20,299 nucleotides of DNA from JBEKIK01 sp050013075 (GCA_050013075.1 JBEKFZ010000074.1:1-20299); one strand, 5' to 3'. Counted from the first letter of the stretch, positions 1-6,416 are shown. A program made the numbers and translations. Notes: generated by a model from the sequence alone, not told the origin.

Positions 1-792
1 GATTGGAACTCCCGTTCGGTGGTGGAAATCAGCGGGCAAAAAAAATCGGACGGCTGGTTCTTTCATGCCATCACCGGCGAAGAATGGCTGCTGAAGATGA
101 AATTCCGCACCACCCGAAACACGTTCAGGCAGGAAGATCTTGTCAAAAAACTCGACCTGAAACCGTTGAACGACATGCCCGAACTGCCACTTTACGGCAC
201 CGAGCCCAGGGTAAAATGCAAAAACCTCCGCGGACCGTGGCAGGAAATCGAACTTAGGGTTCATAGTTACGAGGAGATCGACCGGGTGGAGTTTTGGGAC
301 TTCGTCGATCGCGCAGTCGCGGGCTTCGCGCAATTCGCCAAACGCGTCGAGGAACATTCCGACATCCTTCAGCCTTGGAAACAACTCGGGCGCAAGTGGC
401 ATTTTTCCCGCAAAGGCTTTCCATTGGGCAAAAACATCCTGTGGAACGAAAAAGTGCTGGAAAAACTCATCGATCTGTTGACGGCCGCCGCCCCCGAAGC
501 ACAAATCCTTTGGAACAACAAACAAGTCGTGCCCTTCCAACTGCCCGAGCAAAAAGAACCCTGGGCCGCCGTGCAAACCAAAAAACTCGACGCCGTTTAT
601 TTGCACCTCGTCGGACCCAAAGGCCGTTTTACATTGGGCCAAATTACCGATCTGGGCCTCGAGCCCTGGGTTGAAGGCAATCGGCCGAATTACGATATGC
701 TGCACCTGAAGTTCAGCTCAATCGCCGACCTTTCCCGCGGCGACCTGCCCGGATTTTTGAAAAAACACCATAAAGCAGTGCGGGGAAAATAA
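1..792 (+). CDS. C-terminal part of an unidentified protein (5' end outside window)
   Basis: The reading frame is open from base 1 (it reads DWNSRSVVEISG before any start) to TAA at 790-792, so about 263 C-terminal residues of a longer protein are visible. A GTG at 19 is the first possible start but nothing favours it. The chain is soluble, rich in Trp, Lys and Leu, with no signal peptide or membrane segment. Two halves look alike: residues around EWLLKMKFRTTRNTF and WAAVQTKKLDAVYLHL both precede a 'KLDLKP' or 'DLGLEPW' type stretch, suggesting a duplicated alpha/beta unit. From memory, very large planctomycete UvrA-type excinuclease proteins end in a comparable extension, but no ATPase motif is present here to test that. 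Function is unassigned. A strong hairpin follows ten bases after the stop. Confidence 0.75.
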   Translation, partial: DWNSRSVVEISGQKKSDGWFFHAITGEEWLLKMKFRTTRNTFRQEDLVKKLDLKPLNDMPELPLYGTEPRVKCKNLRGPWQEIELRVHSYEEIDRVEFWDFVDRAVAGFAQFAKRVEEHSDILQPWKQLGRKWHFSRKGFPLGKNILWNEKVLEKLIDLLTAAAPEAQILWNNKQVVPFQLPEQKEPWAAVQTKKLDAVYLHLVGPKGRFTLGQITDLGLEPWVEGNRPNYDMLHLKFSSIADLSRGDLPGFLKKHHKAVRGK

Positions 793-801
793 AATAAGAA
801 C

Positions 802-831
802 CTCGTTCCCACGCTCCAGCGTGGGAACGAG
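802..831. repeat. Perfect hairpin repeat, CTCGTTCCCACGCT arm
   Basis: The arms 802-815 and 818-831 are perfect reverse complements (14 bases) around CC, giving about a 13-bp stem with a TCCA loop. It lies ten bases after the stop at 792, where a terminator would be, but no T-run follows. A diverged copy is at 15876-15899, so it is a dispersed element rather than a dedicated terminator. Confidence 0.8.
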
Positions 832-854
832 ATAGAATGTGACAATCCCGTTCA

Positions 855-933
855 TTTAGCCCCCGGTGAATACACCGGGGGCCCAGTAGAGAATTTTCCA
901 CTTTACCCCCCCGTGTATTCACGGGGGGCTAAA
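855..933. repeat. 79-bp inverted repeat with nested palindromes
   Basis: The left arm (855-882) starts TTTAGCCCCCGGTGAATA and the right arm (906-933) is its near-perfect reverse complement ending GGGGGGCTAAA. Each arm is itself a palindrome (CCCCCGGTG/CACCGGGGG and CCCCCGTG/CACGGGGGG), so the element can fold as two hairpins or one long one. It separates the first gene from the CBM9-like gene and carries no coding signal. Confidence 0.8.
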
Positions 934-965
934 TATTCACTTCTGGACACTTTCAAAATAATCCA

Positions 966-1625
966 ATGTCAAATTCACTGATCCCAAACCGATTCCTTTT
1001 TCGCTTTTCCTTGCCGTGCCTGTATCGCGATCCGTTATGGACCGCCGCCGGCGCGGGATTGGAGGAGCGATTTCGCCTGGCGAATTTCGCCGAGTTGGAA
1101 GGCCGCACCCCGATCGCCGATGTCCGCGCGGCTTGGAACCAGTCGGGCCTGGCGTTTTCGGTCCGCATCTCCGGCAAGCGCCAAGCGCCCTGGTGCCGGG
1201 CGACCAAGCCCGAGGATTCCGACTGCTTCCAGGTCTGGATCGACACCCGCGACGTGCACAACGTGCACCGAGCCGGCCGTTATTGCCATCGCTTGGTTTT
1301 TTTGCCCGCCGGCGCGGGCCAGAACCTTGACGAACCTGCGGCCCAATTGCTCTCGATCAATCGGGCCAAGGAACTTCCCCGGCCGATTCAACCGAAACAA
1401 TTGAATGTCTGCGCCAAAAAACTCTCGGACGGTTATCTTCTGGAGGCACACGTCTCCGGCGACGCCCTTACCGGTTTCGACCCCCAGGAACACCCCAAAC
1501 TAGGCTTCACCTATGCGGTAATAGACCGCGAACTGGGCGAACAAACCCTTACCGTCGGCAGCCCCCTGCCCTATCAGGAAGACCCAAGCCTCTGGGCAAC
1601 GCTGGAATTAGTAAAGAGCAAATAA
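966..1625 (+). CDS. CBM9-like (carbohydrate-binding family 9 fold) protein
   Basis: A 219-residue protein with the look of a stand-alone CBM9-like beta-sandwich. It has an N-terminal strand region with AAWNQSGLAFSVRISGK (about residues 55-71), a central DCFQVWIDTRDVHNVHRAGRY segment (about 86-106) matching the 'dsvelfiD' core of the family, and a C-terminal LGFTYAVIDRELGEQTLTVG strand pair. There is no signal peptide, so it is probably cytoplasmic. The family usually binds sugars, but binding residues cannot be verified and a structural role is equally possible. ATG at 966 is used; no Shine-Dalgarno motif precedes it. The gene stands alone between two repeat clusters. The very large exported protein at 11795-14875 ends in a related domain. 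Confidence 0.75.
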   Translation: MSNSLIPNRFLFRFSLPCLYRDPLWTAAGAGLEERFRLANFAELEGRTPIADVRAAWNQSGLAFSVRISGKRQAPWCRATKPEDSDCFQVWIDTRDVHNVHRAGRYCHRLVFLPAGAGQNLDEPAAQLLSINRAKELPRPIQPKQLNVCAKKLSDGYLLEAHVSGDALTGFDPQEHPKLGFTYAVIDRELGEQTLTVGSPLPYQEDPSLWATLELVKSK

Positions 1626-1642
1626 ACCGCTTGCGGTTTCGC
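1624..1642. repeat. Short palindromic repeat AAACCG-CTTG-CGGTTT (copy 1)
   Basis: The 19-base element AAACCGCTTGCGGTTTCGC forms a 6-bp stem closed by a CTTG tetraloop. It overlaps the stop codon of the CBM9-like gene (TAA at 1623-1625). It is one of seven near-identical copies in the window, all intergenic. Confidence 0.85.
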
Positions 1643-1654
1643 AGACAAATTTAG

Positions 1655-1744
1655 TAGGGTGCGTGAAACGCACCAGCTTATTGGAGTGCGTGAAACGCAC
1701 CAATTTGACTGTCGTTATATGGAGGTGTGTTTCACACACCCTAC
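1655..1744. repeat. Cluster of three GGTGCGTGAAACGCACC hairpins
   Basis: Two direct copies (1658-1674 and 1685-1701) and one inverted, slightly diverged copy (1724-1740) of a 7-bp stem with GAA loop. The outer flanks TAGTAGG and CCTACT make copies one and three an inverted pair, so the whole block can fold as one long stem. It ends five bases before the stop of the lipoyl-like gene (minus strand) and matches the element at 19239-19293. Confidence 0.85.
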
Positions 1745-1748
1745 TGAT

Positions 1749-1997
1749 CTATTCATTTTGCGTTTCAATAACCGCCAATTTCTGACCGACTTTGAGAACC
1801 TCGTCGAAAGTAACTATTTTTTCCACGAGGATTCCATTTATCGCGGCGGACAGATCGACCGTAACGCCGCCGCAAAGCACTTCCAAAACCGGCTCGCCCT
1901 CAGTTACCGTAGTGCCCCGCTTGACAAGCCACGAACTCACGGTGATCGGTTGATCCTCGATACCCAAATCCGGCATTGTAAGTTCGTATTGCGGCAT
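1749..1997 (-). CDS. Small stand-alone lipoyl-like domain protein lacking the acceptor lysine
   Basis: An 82-residue protein consisting of one biotinyl/lipoyl-like domain: MPDLG at residues 8-12, the EGEPVLEVLCGGVTVDL hairpin where the modified lysine should sit, then NGILVEKIV and VGQKLAVIE. In true lipoyl domains the turn reads (E)TDKA with lysine carrying lipoate. Here the aligned positions are C-G-G-V, and the codons (TGC GGC GGC GTT) confirm it. By family rules it therefore cannot be lipoylated at the normal site, although a lysine occurs downstream in VEKIV. It is the last gene of a lipB-like, lipA, lipoyl-like group on the minus strand, 34 bp after lipA. Role unknown: scaffold, carrier modified elsewhere, or regulator. 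Confidence 0.8.
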   Translation of the reverse strand: MPQYELTMPDLGIEDQPITVSSWLVKRGTTVTEGEPVLEVLCGGVTVDLSAAINGILVEKIVTFDEVLKVGQKLAVIETQNE

Positions 1998-2010
1998 GAA
2001 ATAAAAAACC

Positions 2011-2035
2011 CGCCCGGCACGAGTGCCGAGGCTAA
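2011..2035. repeat. Palindromic repeat CGGCACGAGTGCCG (copy 1)
   Basis: The core CGGCACGAGTGCCG sits between the lipoyl-like gene and lipA, overlapping the lipA stop codon. The 25-base unit is the inverse of the copy at 3931-3955, so the pair brackets lipA and lipB. Relatives lie at 11754-11773 and 18243-18265. Confidence 0.75.
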
Positions 2036-2940
2036 GCTAACCTCTTCACTGCCCACTGTCCACTATTAATCATTTTTCCCGCGTGATAACTGGACCTTAC
2101 GAACGGTCCGCAGGCAACTTGCGAAAAGCCCATTTGCCGGGCGGCATTGCCTATTTCGTCGAATTCCTCCGGCGGCAGATACCTCGCTACCGGCAGTTGG
2201 GCCGGACCAGGCCGCAAATACTGGCCCAGCGTGAGCATCCGGCACCCGGCATCCAACAGGTCGGCGAGCGTATCGAACAATTCCTCGACAGTTTCGCCCA
2301 GCCCCAACATCAACCCGGTTTTGAGTCGGATATTGGGATTTTTCCACCCGATGCGGCGAAACATCTCCAAAGTCCAACGATAATCGGCCTTTGGTCCGCG
2401 GACCTCGGCGAACAGGCGCGGCACGGTTTCGGTATTGTGGTTATACACTTCCGGGGCGGCCTCGATCATTCGATCGACCGCCGCCGCGCTAGCGCCGAAG
2501 TCCGAAGGCAGCACCTCGACCGTGGCCGAGTTTTTACGGCGGATTTCGGCAATGGTTTGAACGAAATGCCCGGCCCCGCCGTCCGGCAAGTCGTCGCGCG
2601 TCACGCAAGTAACGACCACGTGTTTAAGCCCCAGTGTTTTCGCGGCCTCGGCCACACGGCGCGGCTCATCCGGATCAATAGGCTTGGGCTTGCCCTTTTT
2701 CACGTTGCAAAACCGGCAGCCACGCGTGCAGATATCGCCGAGGATCATGAAAGTGGCCGTCATCTCGGCGTAACATTCCATCCGGTTCGGACACTTGGCA
2801 TGATCGCAAACGGTTTGCAGCCCCAACTCGTTTATCAATCTGGCCGTAAAATGATTGGCGTCGCCCTTGGGGACGTTGCGCTTCAGCCATCGCGGAAGCG
2901 ACGTGGAGGCGGATGGAGAATGTGAAATGGGGAAAGACAT
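2032..2940 (-). CDS. lipA: Lipoyl synthase (radical SAM, two Fe-S clusters)
   Basis: Inserts two sulfur atoms into protein-bound octanoyl chains to form lipoyl groups for 2-oxoacid dehydrogenases and the glycine cleavage system. All diagnostic motifs are present, numbered from the ATG at 2940 (302 residues): auxiliary cluster C45-x4-C50-x5-C56, radical SAM C71-x3-C75-x2-C78, the VTRDDLPDGGA segment, and the C-terminal RSSYHAG (282-288) whose serine ligates the auxiliary cluster. An upstream TTG at 2973 would add eleven residues not typical of the family. The last residues after KMIN read SGQWAVKRLA and are encoded by a period-7 repeat array (2047-2067) plus part of a palindromic repeat, so the tail looks acquired by read-through into repeat DNA. 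Downstream of the lipB-like gene by 84 bp, same strand. Confidence 0.97.
   Translation of the reverse strand: MSFPISHSPSASTSLPRWLKRNVPKGDANHFTARLINELGLQTVCDHAKCPNRMECYAEMTATFMILGDICTRGCRFCNVKKGKPKPIDPDEPRRVAEAAKTLGLKHVVVTCVTRDDLPDGGAGHFVQTIAEIRRKNSATVEVLPSDFGASAAAVDRMIEAAPEVYNHNTETVPRLFAEVRGPKADYRWTLEMFRRIGWKNPNIRLKTGLMLGLGETVEELFDTLADLLDAGCRMLTLGQYLRPGPAQLPVARYLPPEEFDEIGNAARQMGFSQVACGPFVRSSYHAGKMINSGQWAVKRLA
2047..2067. repeat. Period-7 tandem array (CACTGYC type), read as the lipA tail
   Basis: Three consecutive heptamers beginning CACT (CACTGCC, CACTGTC, CACTATT). On the minus strand they encode the final residues of LipA before its stop, an example of a repeat array fused into coding sequence. 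Confidence 0.8.
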
Positions 2941-2970
2941 ATTCTTACTTCGCCTAACATATCGTTTGTT

Positions 2971-3005
2971 CAATTTGCAATTTTCAATTTACAATTTGCA
3001 ATCCA
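2971..3005. repeat. Period-7 tandem array (CAATTTN type) between lipB-like gene and lipA
   Basis: Five consecutive heptamers starting CAAT; the first four are CAATTTN. It occupies most of the 84-bp gap upstream of lipA. Its composition is quite unlike the G/C-rich arrays elsewhere, but the period is the same. Confidence 0.85.
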
Positions 3006-3024
3006 TTATTTATTTTTCAAACGA

Positions 3025-3741
3025 TTATATCGACTTCAACAACGAATGGCCCGTAAACAGGTGATATCGATCGCATCCAAACGCCTCGGTCAAATGCCGA
3101 ACCAAGGCGGCGCGGACCGTGGTCATTCTAATCGGCCCGCGGCGTTCGGCTGCCATCGAACTCATGCGGGTATGGTCCACGGGATCGGACTCCACCACGC
3201 GGAACAGTCCCAGGGGCGGATCGACGTTCAAATATGCACCATAATACGTGACCCAATTTCGCACTGCCACGCCCACGGCGGCCAATTGCCCGGTGCGTCC
3301 CCATACGCCGTGCCGACCGGGCAGTATACGTGCGCGGATGCCCAGGTCGTCCAGGGTTTCGACGATGCCCACCTGAAGGCGTTCCAAAAAGTCGCCCACC
3401 GTAAACCCGTGCCAGGCAAGCGGCGCCAAGGGATAAATCGCCAATTGTCCGGGACAGTGCAGCAGGCACCCGCCTCCCCGATTGGCGTAAATCACCTCGA
3501 TTTCCCGGCTTTTTAGGGCACGGTTCTCGCGACTGACGTCGCCCGGCGATCCGCCGCGCCCGACGGTTATAATATCCGGATGCTCGCAAAGCAAAAGCAC
3601 GATCTGCCCGTCGTCGCGACTGCCAACCTCGGCAATCAACCGGCACTGGAGCTCCAAACACCGCGAAAATGCCACGCGATCGAGAAAAAACGCCTCCAAC
3701 GCAGGGGCCGATATGTCGAAATTGTTCCTTTCCTGGTCCAC
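3025..3741 (-). CDS. LipB-like octanoyltransferase homologue lacking the Lys-Cys catalytic pair
   Basis: A 238-residue member of the LipB/LplA fold. Recognition rests on HPDIITVGR (54-62), RGGGCLLHCPGQLAIYP (88-104), GVWGRTGQLAAVGVAV (145-160) and YLNVD (170-174). In E. coli LipB the octanoyl group is transferred from ACP to target lysines using Lys135 and Cys169. An ungapped hand alignment of this stretch places Q152 at the lysine position and D186 (in VESDPVD) at the cysteine position, and both codons were read from the DNA. Two extra cysteines (C92, C96) lie in the substrate-binding RGGG loop. The context (same strand, 84 bp before lipA) supports a lipoate role. It may be a divergent enzyme with a relocated nucleophile or a non-catalytic carrier-binding protein. 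Start is GTG at 3741; an in-frame stop lies just upstream. Confidence 0.85.
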   Translation of the reverse strand: MDQERNNFDISAPALEAFFLDRVAFSRCLELQCRLIAEVGSRDDGQIVLLLCEHPDIITVGRGGSPGDVSRENRALKSREIEVIYANRGGGCLLHCPGQLAIYPLAPLAWHGFTVGDFLERLQVGIVETLDDLGIRARILPGRHGVWGRTGQLAAVGVAVRNWVTYYGAYLNVDPPLGLFRVVESDPVDHTRMSSMAAERRGPIRMTTVRAALVRHLTEAFGCDRYHLFTGHSLLKSI

Positions 3742-3798
3742 AATGGAACTTGAGTTTATCCCTCAAACCGGGTAAAAGATAGGGGAGGGAGATAAGAA

Positions 3799-3854
3799 GT
3801 GGGCAGTGGACGGTGGACAGTGGACGGTGAGCAGATGGTGGTCAGTGGATGGTG
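3799..3854. repeat. Period-7 tandem array (GTGGRCR type), eight units
   Basis: Eight back-to-back heptamers: five of the GTGGACG/GTGGGCA kind, then GATGGTG and GTCAGTG variants, without a phase break. It lies in the divergent gap between the lipB-like gene and smpB. Confidence 0.9.
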
Positions 3855-3874
3855 ATTGATTTGATTTGTTTAGC

Positions 3875-3893
3875 CGCGACCCGAAGGGGAGCG
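3875..3893. repeat. Hairpin element with GA/GA internal loop and GAA triloop (copy 1)
   Basis: The sequence CGCGACCCGAAGGGGAGCG folds as CGC, GA, CCC, GAA loop, GGG, GA, GCG. The two GA pairs face each other and can form tandem sheared G-A pairs; the loop is a GNA triloop. It is embedded in TTTAGC...GTT flanks (3869-3895). A second copy, inverted, at 7523-7541 changes the outer C-G of the CCC/GGG helix to G-C on both sides. Confidence 0.7.
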
Positions 3894-3898
3894 TTTTT

Positions 3899-3925
3899 GT
3901 AGGACGATTTTATAAATCGTCCTAC
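3899..3925. repeat. Perfect 12-bp inverted repeat GTAGGACGATTT/AAATCGTCCTAC
   Basis: Twelve-base arms around TAT. It stands immediately after the GA/GA hairpin and before the GGCACTCGTGCC palindrome, so three different hairpins are stacked within 85 bases upstream of smpB. No T-run follows on either strand that would make it a standard terminator. Confidence 0.8.
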
Positions 3926-3930
3926 GAAGT

Positions 3931-3955
3931 TTAGCCCCGGCACTCGTGCCGGGCG
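3931..3955. repeat. Palindromic repeat CCGGCACTCGTGCCGG (copy 2)
   Basis: A 16-base perfect palindrome at 3937-3952 with TTAGCC and GCG flanks, the inverse of the copy at 2011-2035. It contains the upstream in-frame GTG (3946) of smpB, one reason to prefer the later start. Confidence 0.8.
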
Positions 3956-3975
3956 ATTTACCGGATACTTTCAAA

Positions 3976-4464
3976 GTGGCAAAACCAAAAGGCAAAAAGT
4001 CGGAAGCGGACCCAAACCAGCGCTCGATCGCCCAGAATCGCAAGGCCCACCATAATTTCCTGGTGATCGACACGCTGGAGTGCGGCCTGGCGCTGGTCGG
4101 CAGTGAGGTGAAGAGTCTGCGCAAGGGCCACGTTTCGCTCGAGGAGGCATACGCCCGGGTAAAAGACAACGAAGTCTGGCTCATCGGCTGCGACATTCCC
4201 GAATACACCGAGGCCAATCAGTTCAACCATCAGCCCAAGCGCCCGCGCAAACTGCTCATGCACCGGCGCGAAATCAAGCGTTTCGCCGCGTTGGCCTTTC
4301 AAAAAGGCCTGACCCTGGTGCCGTTGAAAATGTATTTCAAAGAGGGCCGGGCAAAGGTGCTTTTGGGACTTTGCAAAGGCAAACAAAAACAAGACAAACG
4401 CGAGGCCATGAAAAAGGCCGAAGTCCAACGCGATTTACGAAGGCAAATGTACCGGCGGCGATAA
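3976..4464 (+). CDS. smpB: SsrA-binding protein SmpB (trans-translation)
   Basis: SmpB binds tmRNA and delivers it to stalled ribosomes. The family pattern is complete: NRKAHHNFLVIDTLECGLALVGSEVKSLR near the N terminus, then VSLEEAYARV, a basic PRKLLMHRREI segment, LVPLKMYFKEGRAKVLLGLCKGKQKQDKREAMKK and a basic tail ending RRQMYRRR, which folds in the ribosomal mRNA channel. Starting at GTG 3976 (VAKPKGKK...) gives 162 residues, the usual size; GTG 3946 would add ten residues encoded inside a palindromic repeat. No clear Shine-Dalgarno motif is visible for either. The tmRNA gene is not in the window. The gene ends six bases from the convergent hicB-like stop. Confidence 0.97.
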   Translation: MAKPKGKKSEADPNQRSIAQNRKAHHNFLVIDTLECGLALVGSEVKSLRKGHVSLEEAYARVKDNEVWLIGCDIPEYTEANQFNHQPKRPRKLLMHRREIKRFAALAFQKGLTLVPLKMYFKEGRAKVLLGLCKGKQKQDKREAMKKAEVQRDLRRQMYRRR

Positions 4465-4470
4465 GTTTGC

Positions 4471-4677
4471 TCACACCGCAATAATCATGGCTTCAAACCG
4501 TTCCTCGGGAATCGGCAAGCCGTCGTCCTGGAGGGCGAGGATGTAGCCTTCAATGGCTTCCTTGATATTTTTGATCGCGTCTTCCCGTGAAGTTCCCTGA
4601 GAAATACAGCCCGGCAGACTGGGACATTCAGCGACCCAATAATTCTCCTCGCCTCGATATAAAATGACTTCTCTCAT
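4471..4677 (-). CDS. Orphan HicB-family antitoxin-like protein
   Basis: A 68-residue HicB N-terminal-type domain: ILYRGEENYWVAECPSLPGCISQGTSREDAIKNIKEAIEGY followed by ALQDDGLPIPE. HicB proteins neutralise the HicA mRNA interferase, and many also carry a DNA-binding C-terminal domain, which is absent here. No HicA (short, with a conserved GSH motif) is encoded within several hundred bases on either side, so this is a solitary copy. The start is well supported: ATG at 4677 preceded by AGGA with a four-base gap, and an A/T-rich stretch upstream that could hold a -10 element. It converges on smpB. It may be a leftover antitoxin, a regulator, or a partner of a distant toxin. Confidence 0.85.
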   Translation of the reverse strand: MREVILYRGEENYWVAECPSLPGCISQGTSREDAIKNIKEAIEGYILALQDDGLPIPEERFEAMIIAV

Positions 4678-4997
4678 AATTCCTATTTTACTATAATAAT
4701 AGTCGCAGTCAACCGTTGGCTTTGGAAGGGCCTTGGTCTGTGTTCGGACTTAAAGGGCTGAGCGGCCTAAAAAAGATTAACCTGCTCATGACGAGACTCA
4801 CCAACACCGGTGCCAAACGACTACGAGAGGCACTACCGAAACTAAGGATTGAACTGAAACACTGAACTGGCCTGAGGTGGCCGAATGAATTGTCGTTGGA
4901 TCGGGGTGCCCGTAAGACCCTTGGCCTGTTCGCACTTTGCGCAATAGGACAATTCGTTTCTCCAACAATACACAATGAGCCAATAATAGGAGCCATT
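4678..4997. other. 320-bp gap without a recognised gene
   Basis: Divergent region between the hicB-like gene (minus) and the zinc-ribbon gene (plus), so promoters for both probably lie here. It lacks the repeat families found in most other gaps of this window. The last bases carry the only textbook Shine-Dalgarno site seen on the plus strand (ATAGGAG, five bases before ATG 4998). Only very short reading frames occur, such as 25 codons from 4788. Confidence 0.6.
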
Positions 4998-6416
4998 ATG
5001 AACAGCCCATTGTACCAGAGTCTTGAGCTTTGCTCAGGTTGCCAGAAGCGAGTGTTATTCAGCGCGGACGGGACATGTCCCGTCTGTGGACAGCCGCGTC
5101 TGACTGCGACATCGGTAACGGCCGAGGCAATTCCCGATGATTCCGGGACAATGTTCAAACGCTCCTTCAAAAAATGGCACGCATCACAAGGCTATAATCT
5201 CAAAGACTTGAAGAAGGCATCCGACAATTTGATAGCCATCGGCGTCGCAAAGTGTGTGTTAGCTGTGATGTTCATCGTCATTCCGTTCGTCGTGATCTTG
5301 ATTATCCCCGCGCTTGCGCCTATTGCCAAAGTGATATGGGCGACAGGCGTAATAGGATTCCTGGGGTTGGGCTTGGTTGGCCTTATTGGTCTTCTTCGCG
5401 GGATATCCCGTAAAATGAAAGCGCGTGCCGGGGCATCGATCGTGAAGTGCTCACGATGCGGTAAGGAACAAGAGGTGATCGATTCGATTCTGGACTATCC
5501 TTGCGTCGACTGCACATCTCTTGTCTTCAGATCACTTGGCGACAGAGCAGCGCCGGTGGAGCTTGCTTGTCCGTATTGCGGGAATAAGTTTGGGGCAACA
5601 CCTGGTCGGCAGCGTGTAAAATGCCCAGATTGCGCCATGGACTTGGCTGTAAACCGAGGGACCTGCACCCTGATTGAAGGGGCGATGCGCGAGTGTGTTA
5701 ACTGCCACCATAGGATCCCCGTTTTAGCGCATTTCTGTGAGCACTGCCGCTGTGTCACACCCGAGCATCTCGCCCTAACGAAGACAATCACGTATCGGTC
5801 ACGCGTAGGACGGAGTGCCTTTGGCCACTATATTTGCGCCCATGCGATCTTATCGGATCTTGAGATCCGCTGGGGGGCTTCAGGCAAGAAACATCCAGAT
5901 ATCAAGGCAATCACCCACACACTACCAGCTCTCTCGGTAATCCTGGAGGAATTAGAAGAAGCAGGCGACGAAATGGGCCTGCATGGCTTGATTCGAGAGG
6001 CACTCTGTCGGCTGGACCAACCATATCGGACGATGGTTACCGGTCTTCTCGATAGAATTCAACGCAATGGCCTCGACTATGCATACGCAATCGAAGACAT
6101 TGGGTGCTTAGCCCCACAAGTCGAAGGCGTTTTCGATCTATTGGATTCAACGAGCACAGAAGATAGCGAGTTCTGGCGGTTCCGCCATGCTGCTAGGCTC
6201 CGCGAGAAAATCAAATGTAAGACAGAGAGCGAACGAACCGGCAAGACGAGTTATTTTGTACCGTGGGAAAGCCCCCTGGTGAAAGTCCAAAAAGTGGAAG
6301 AGAGAAGCCAGTTAAGTCCGGTTATCATAATCAAGTTTGCCGTGAAGGATTTTTCAGGGCTGACCAAACAGGTCCAGAACTTTGAAGATGCGGCAAAATC
6401 GGAGGAAAACAGATAA
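4998..6416 (+). CDS. Membrane protein with four zinc ribbons, function unknown
   Basis: A 472-residue protein. Four CxxC...CxxC zinc ribbons are visible: C12/C15/C27/C30, C151/C154/C169/C172, C191/C194/C209/C212 and C233/C236/C247/C250. Between the first and second are two hydrophobic helices (about 84-108 and 112-133), so ribbon one and ribbons two to four flank a membrane hairpin. The remaining 220 residues are helical and acidic (LEELEEAGDEMG, EDIGCLAPQVEGVFDLLDS), without cysteine pairs and not recognised. The start at 4998 follows ATAGGAG at ideal spacing; the frame stays open upstream to a TTG at 4890 but that part lacks coding character. Codon choice is less G/C-ended than in flanking genes, consistent with recent acquisition. 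Zinc-ribbon pairs often bind nucleic acid or proteins; no catalytic motif was found. Confidence 0.8.
   Translation: MNSPLYQSLELCSGCQKRVLFSADGTCPVCGQPRLTATSVTAEAIPDDSGTMFKRSFKKWHASQGYNLKDLKKASDNLIAIGVAKCVLAVMFIVIPFVVILIIPALAPIAKVIWATGVIGFLGLGLVGLIGLLRGISRKMKARAGASIVKCSRCGKEQEVIDSILDYPCVDCTSLVFRSLGDRAAPVELACPYCGNKFGATPGRQRVKCPDCAMDLAVNRGTCTLIEGAMRECVNCHHRIPVLAHFCEHCRCVTPEHLALTKTITYRSRVGRSAFGHYICAHAILSDLEIRWGASGKKHPDIKAITHTLPALSVILEELEEAGDEMGLHGLIREALCRLDQPYRTMVTGLLDRIQRNGLDYAYAIEDIGCLAPQVEGVFDLLDSTSTEDSEFWRFRHAARLREKIKCKTESERTGKTSYFVPWESPLVKVQKVEERSQLSPVIIIKFAVKDFSGLTKQVQNFEDAAKSEENR

Noticed and set aside
802..831. Intrinsic terminator for the first gene
   Set aside because: The stem is strong but no T-run follows, and a diverged copy occurs elsewhere, so it was listed as a repeat.
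4788..4865. 25-codon frame upstream of the zinc-ribbon gene
   Set aside because: No ribosome-binding site and too short to support without conservation data.
4890..4997. Upstream TTG start for the zinc-ribbon protein
   Set aside because: ATG 4998 has an ideal AGGAG site five bases upstream, and the extension ignores it.
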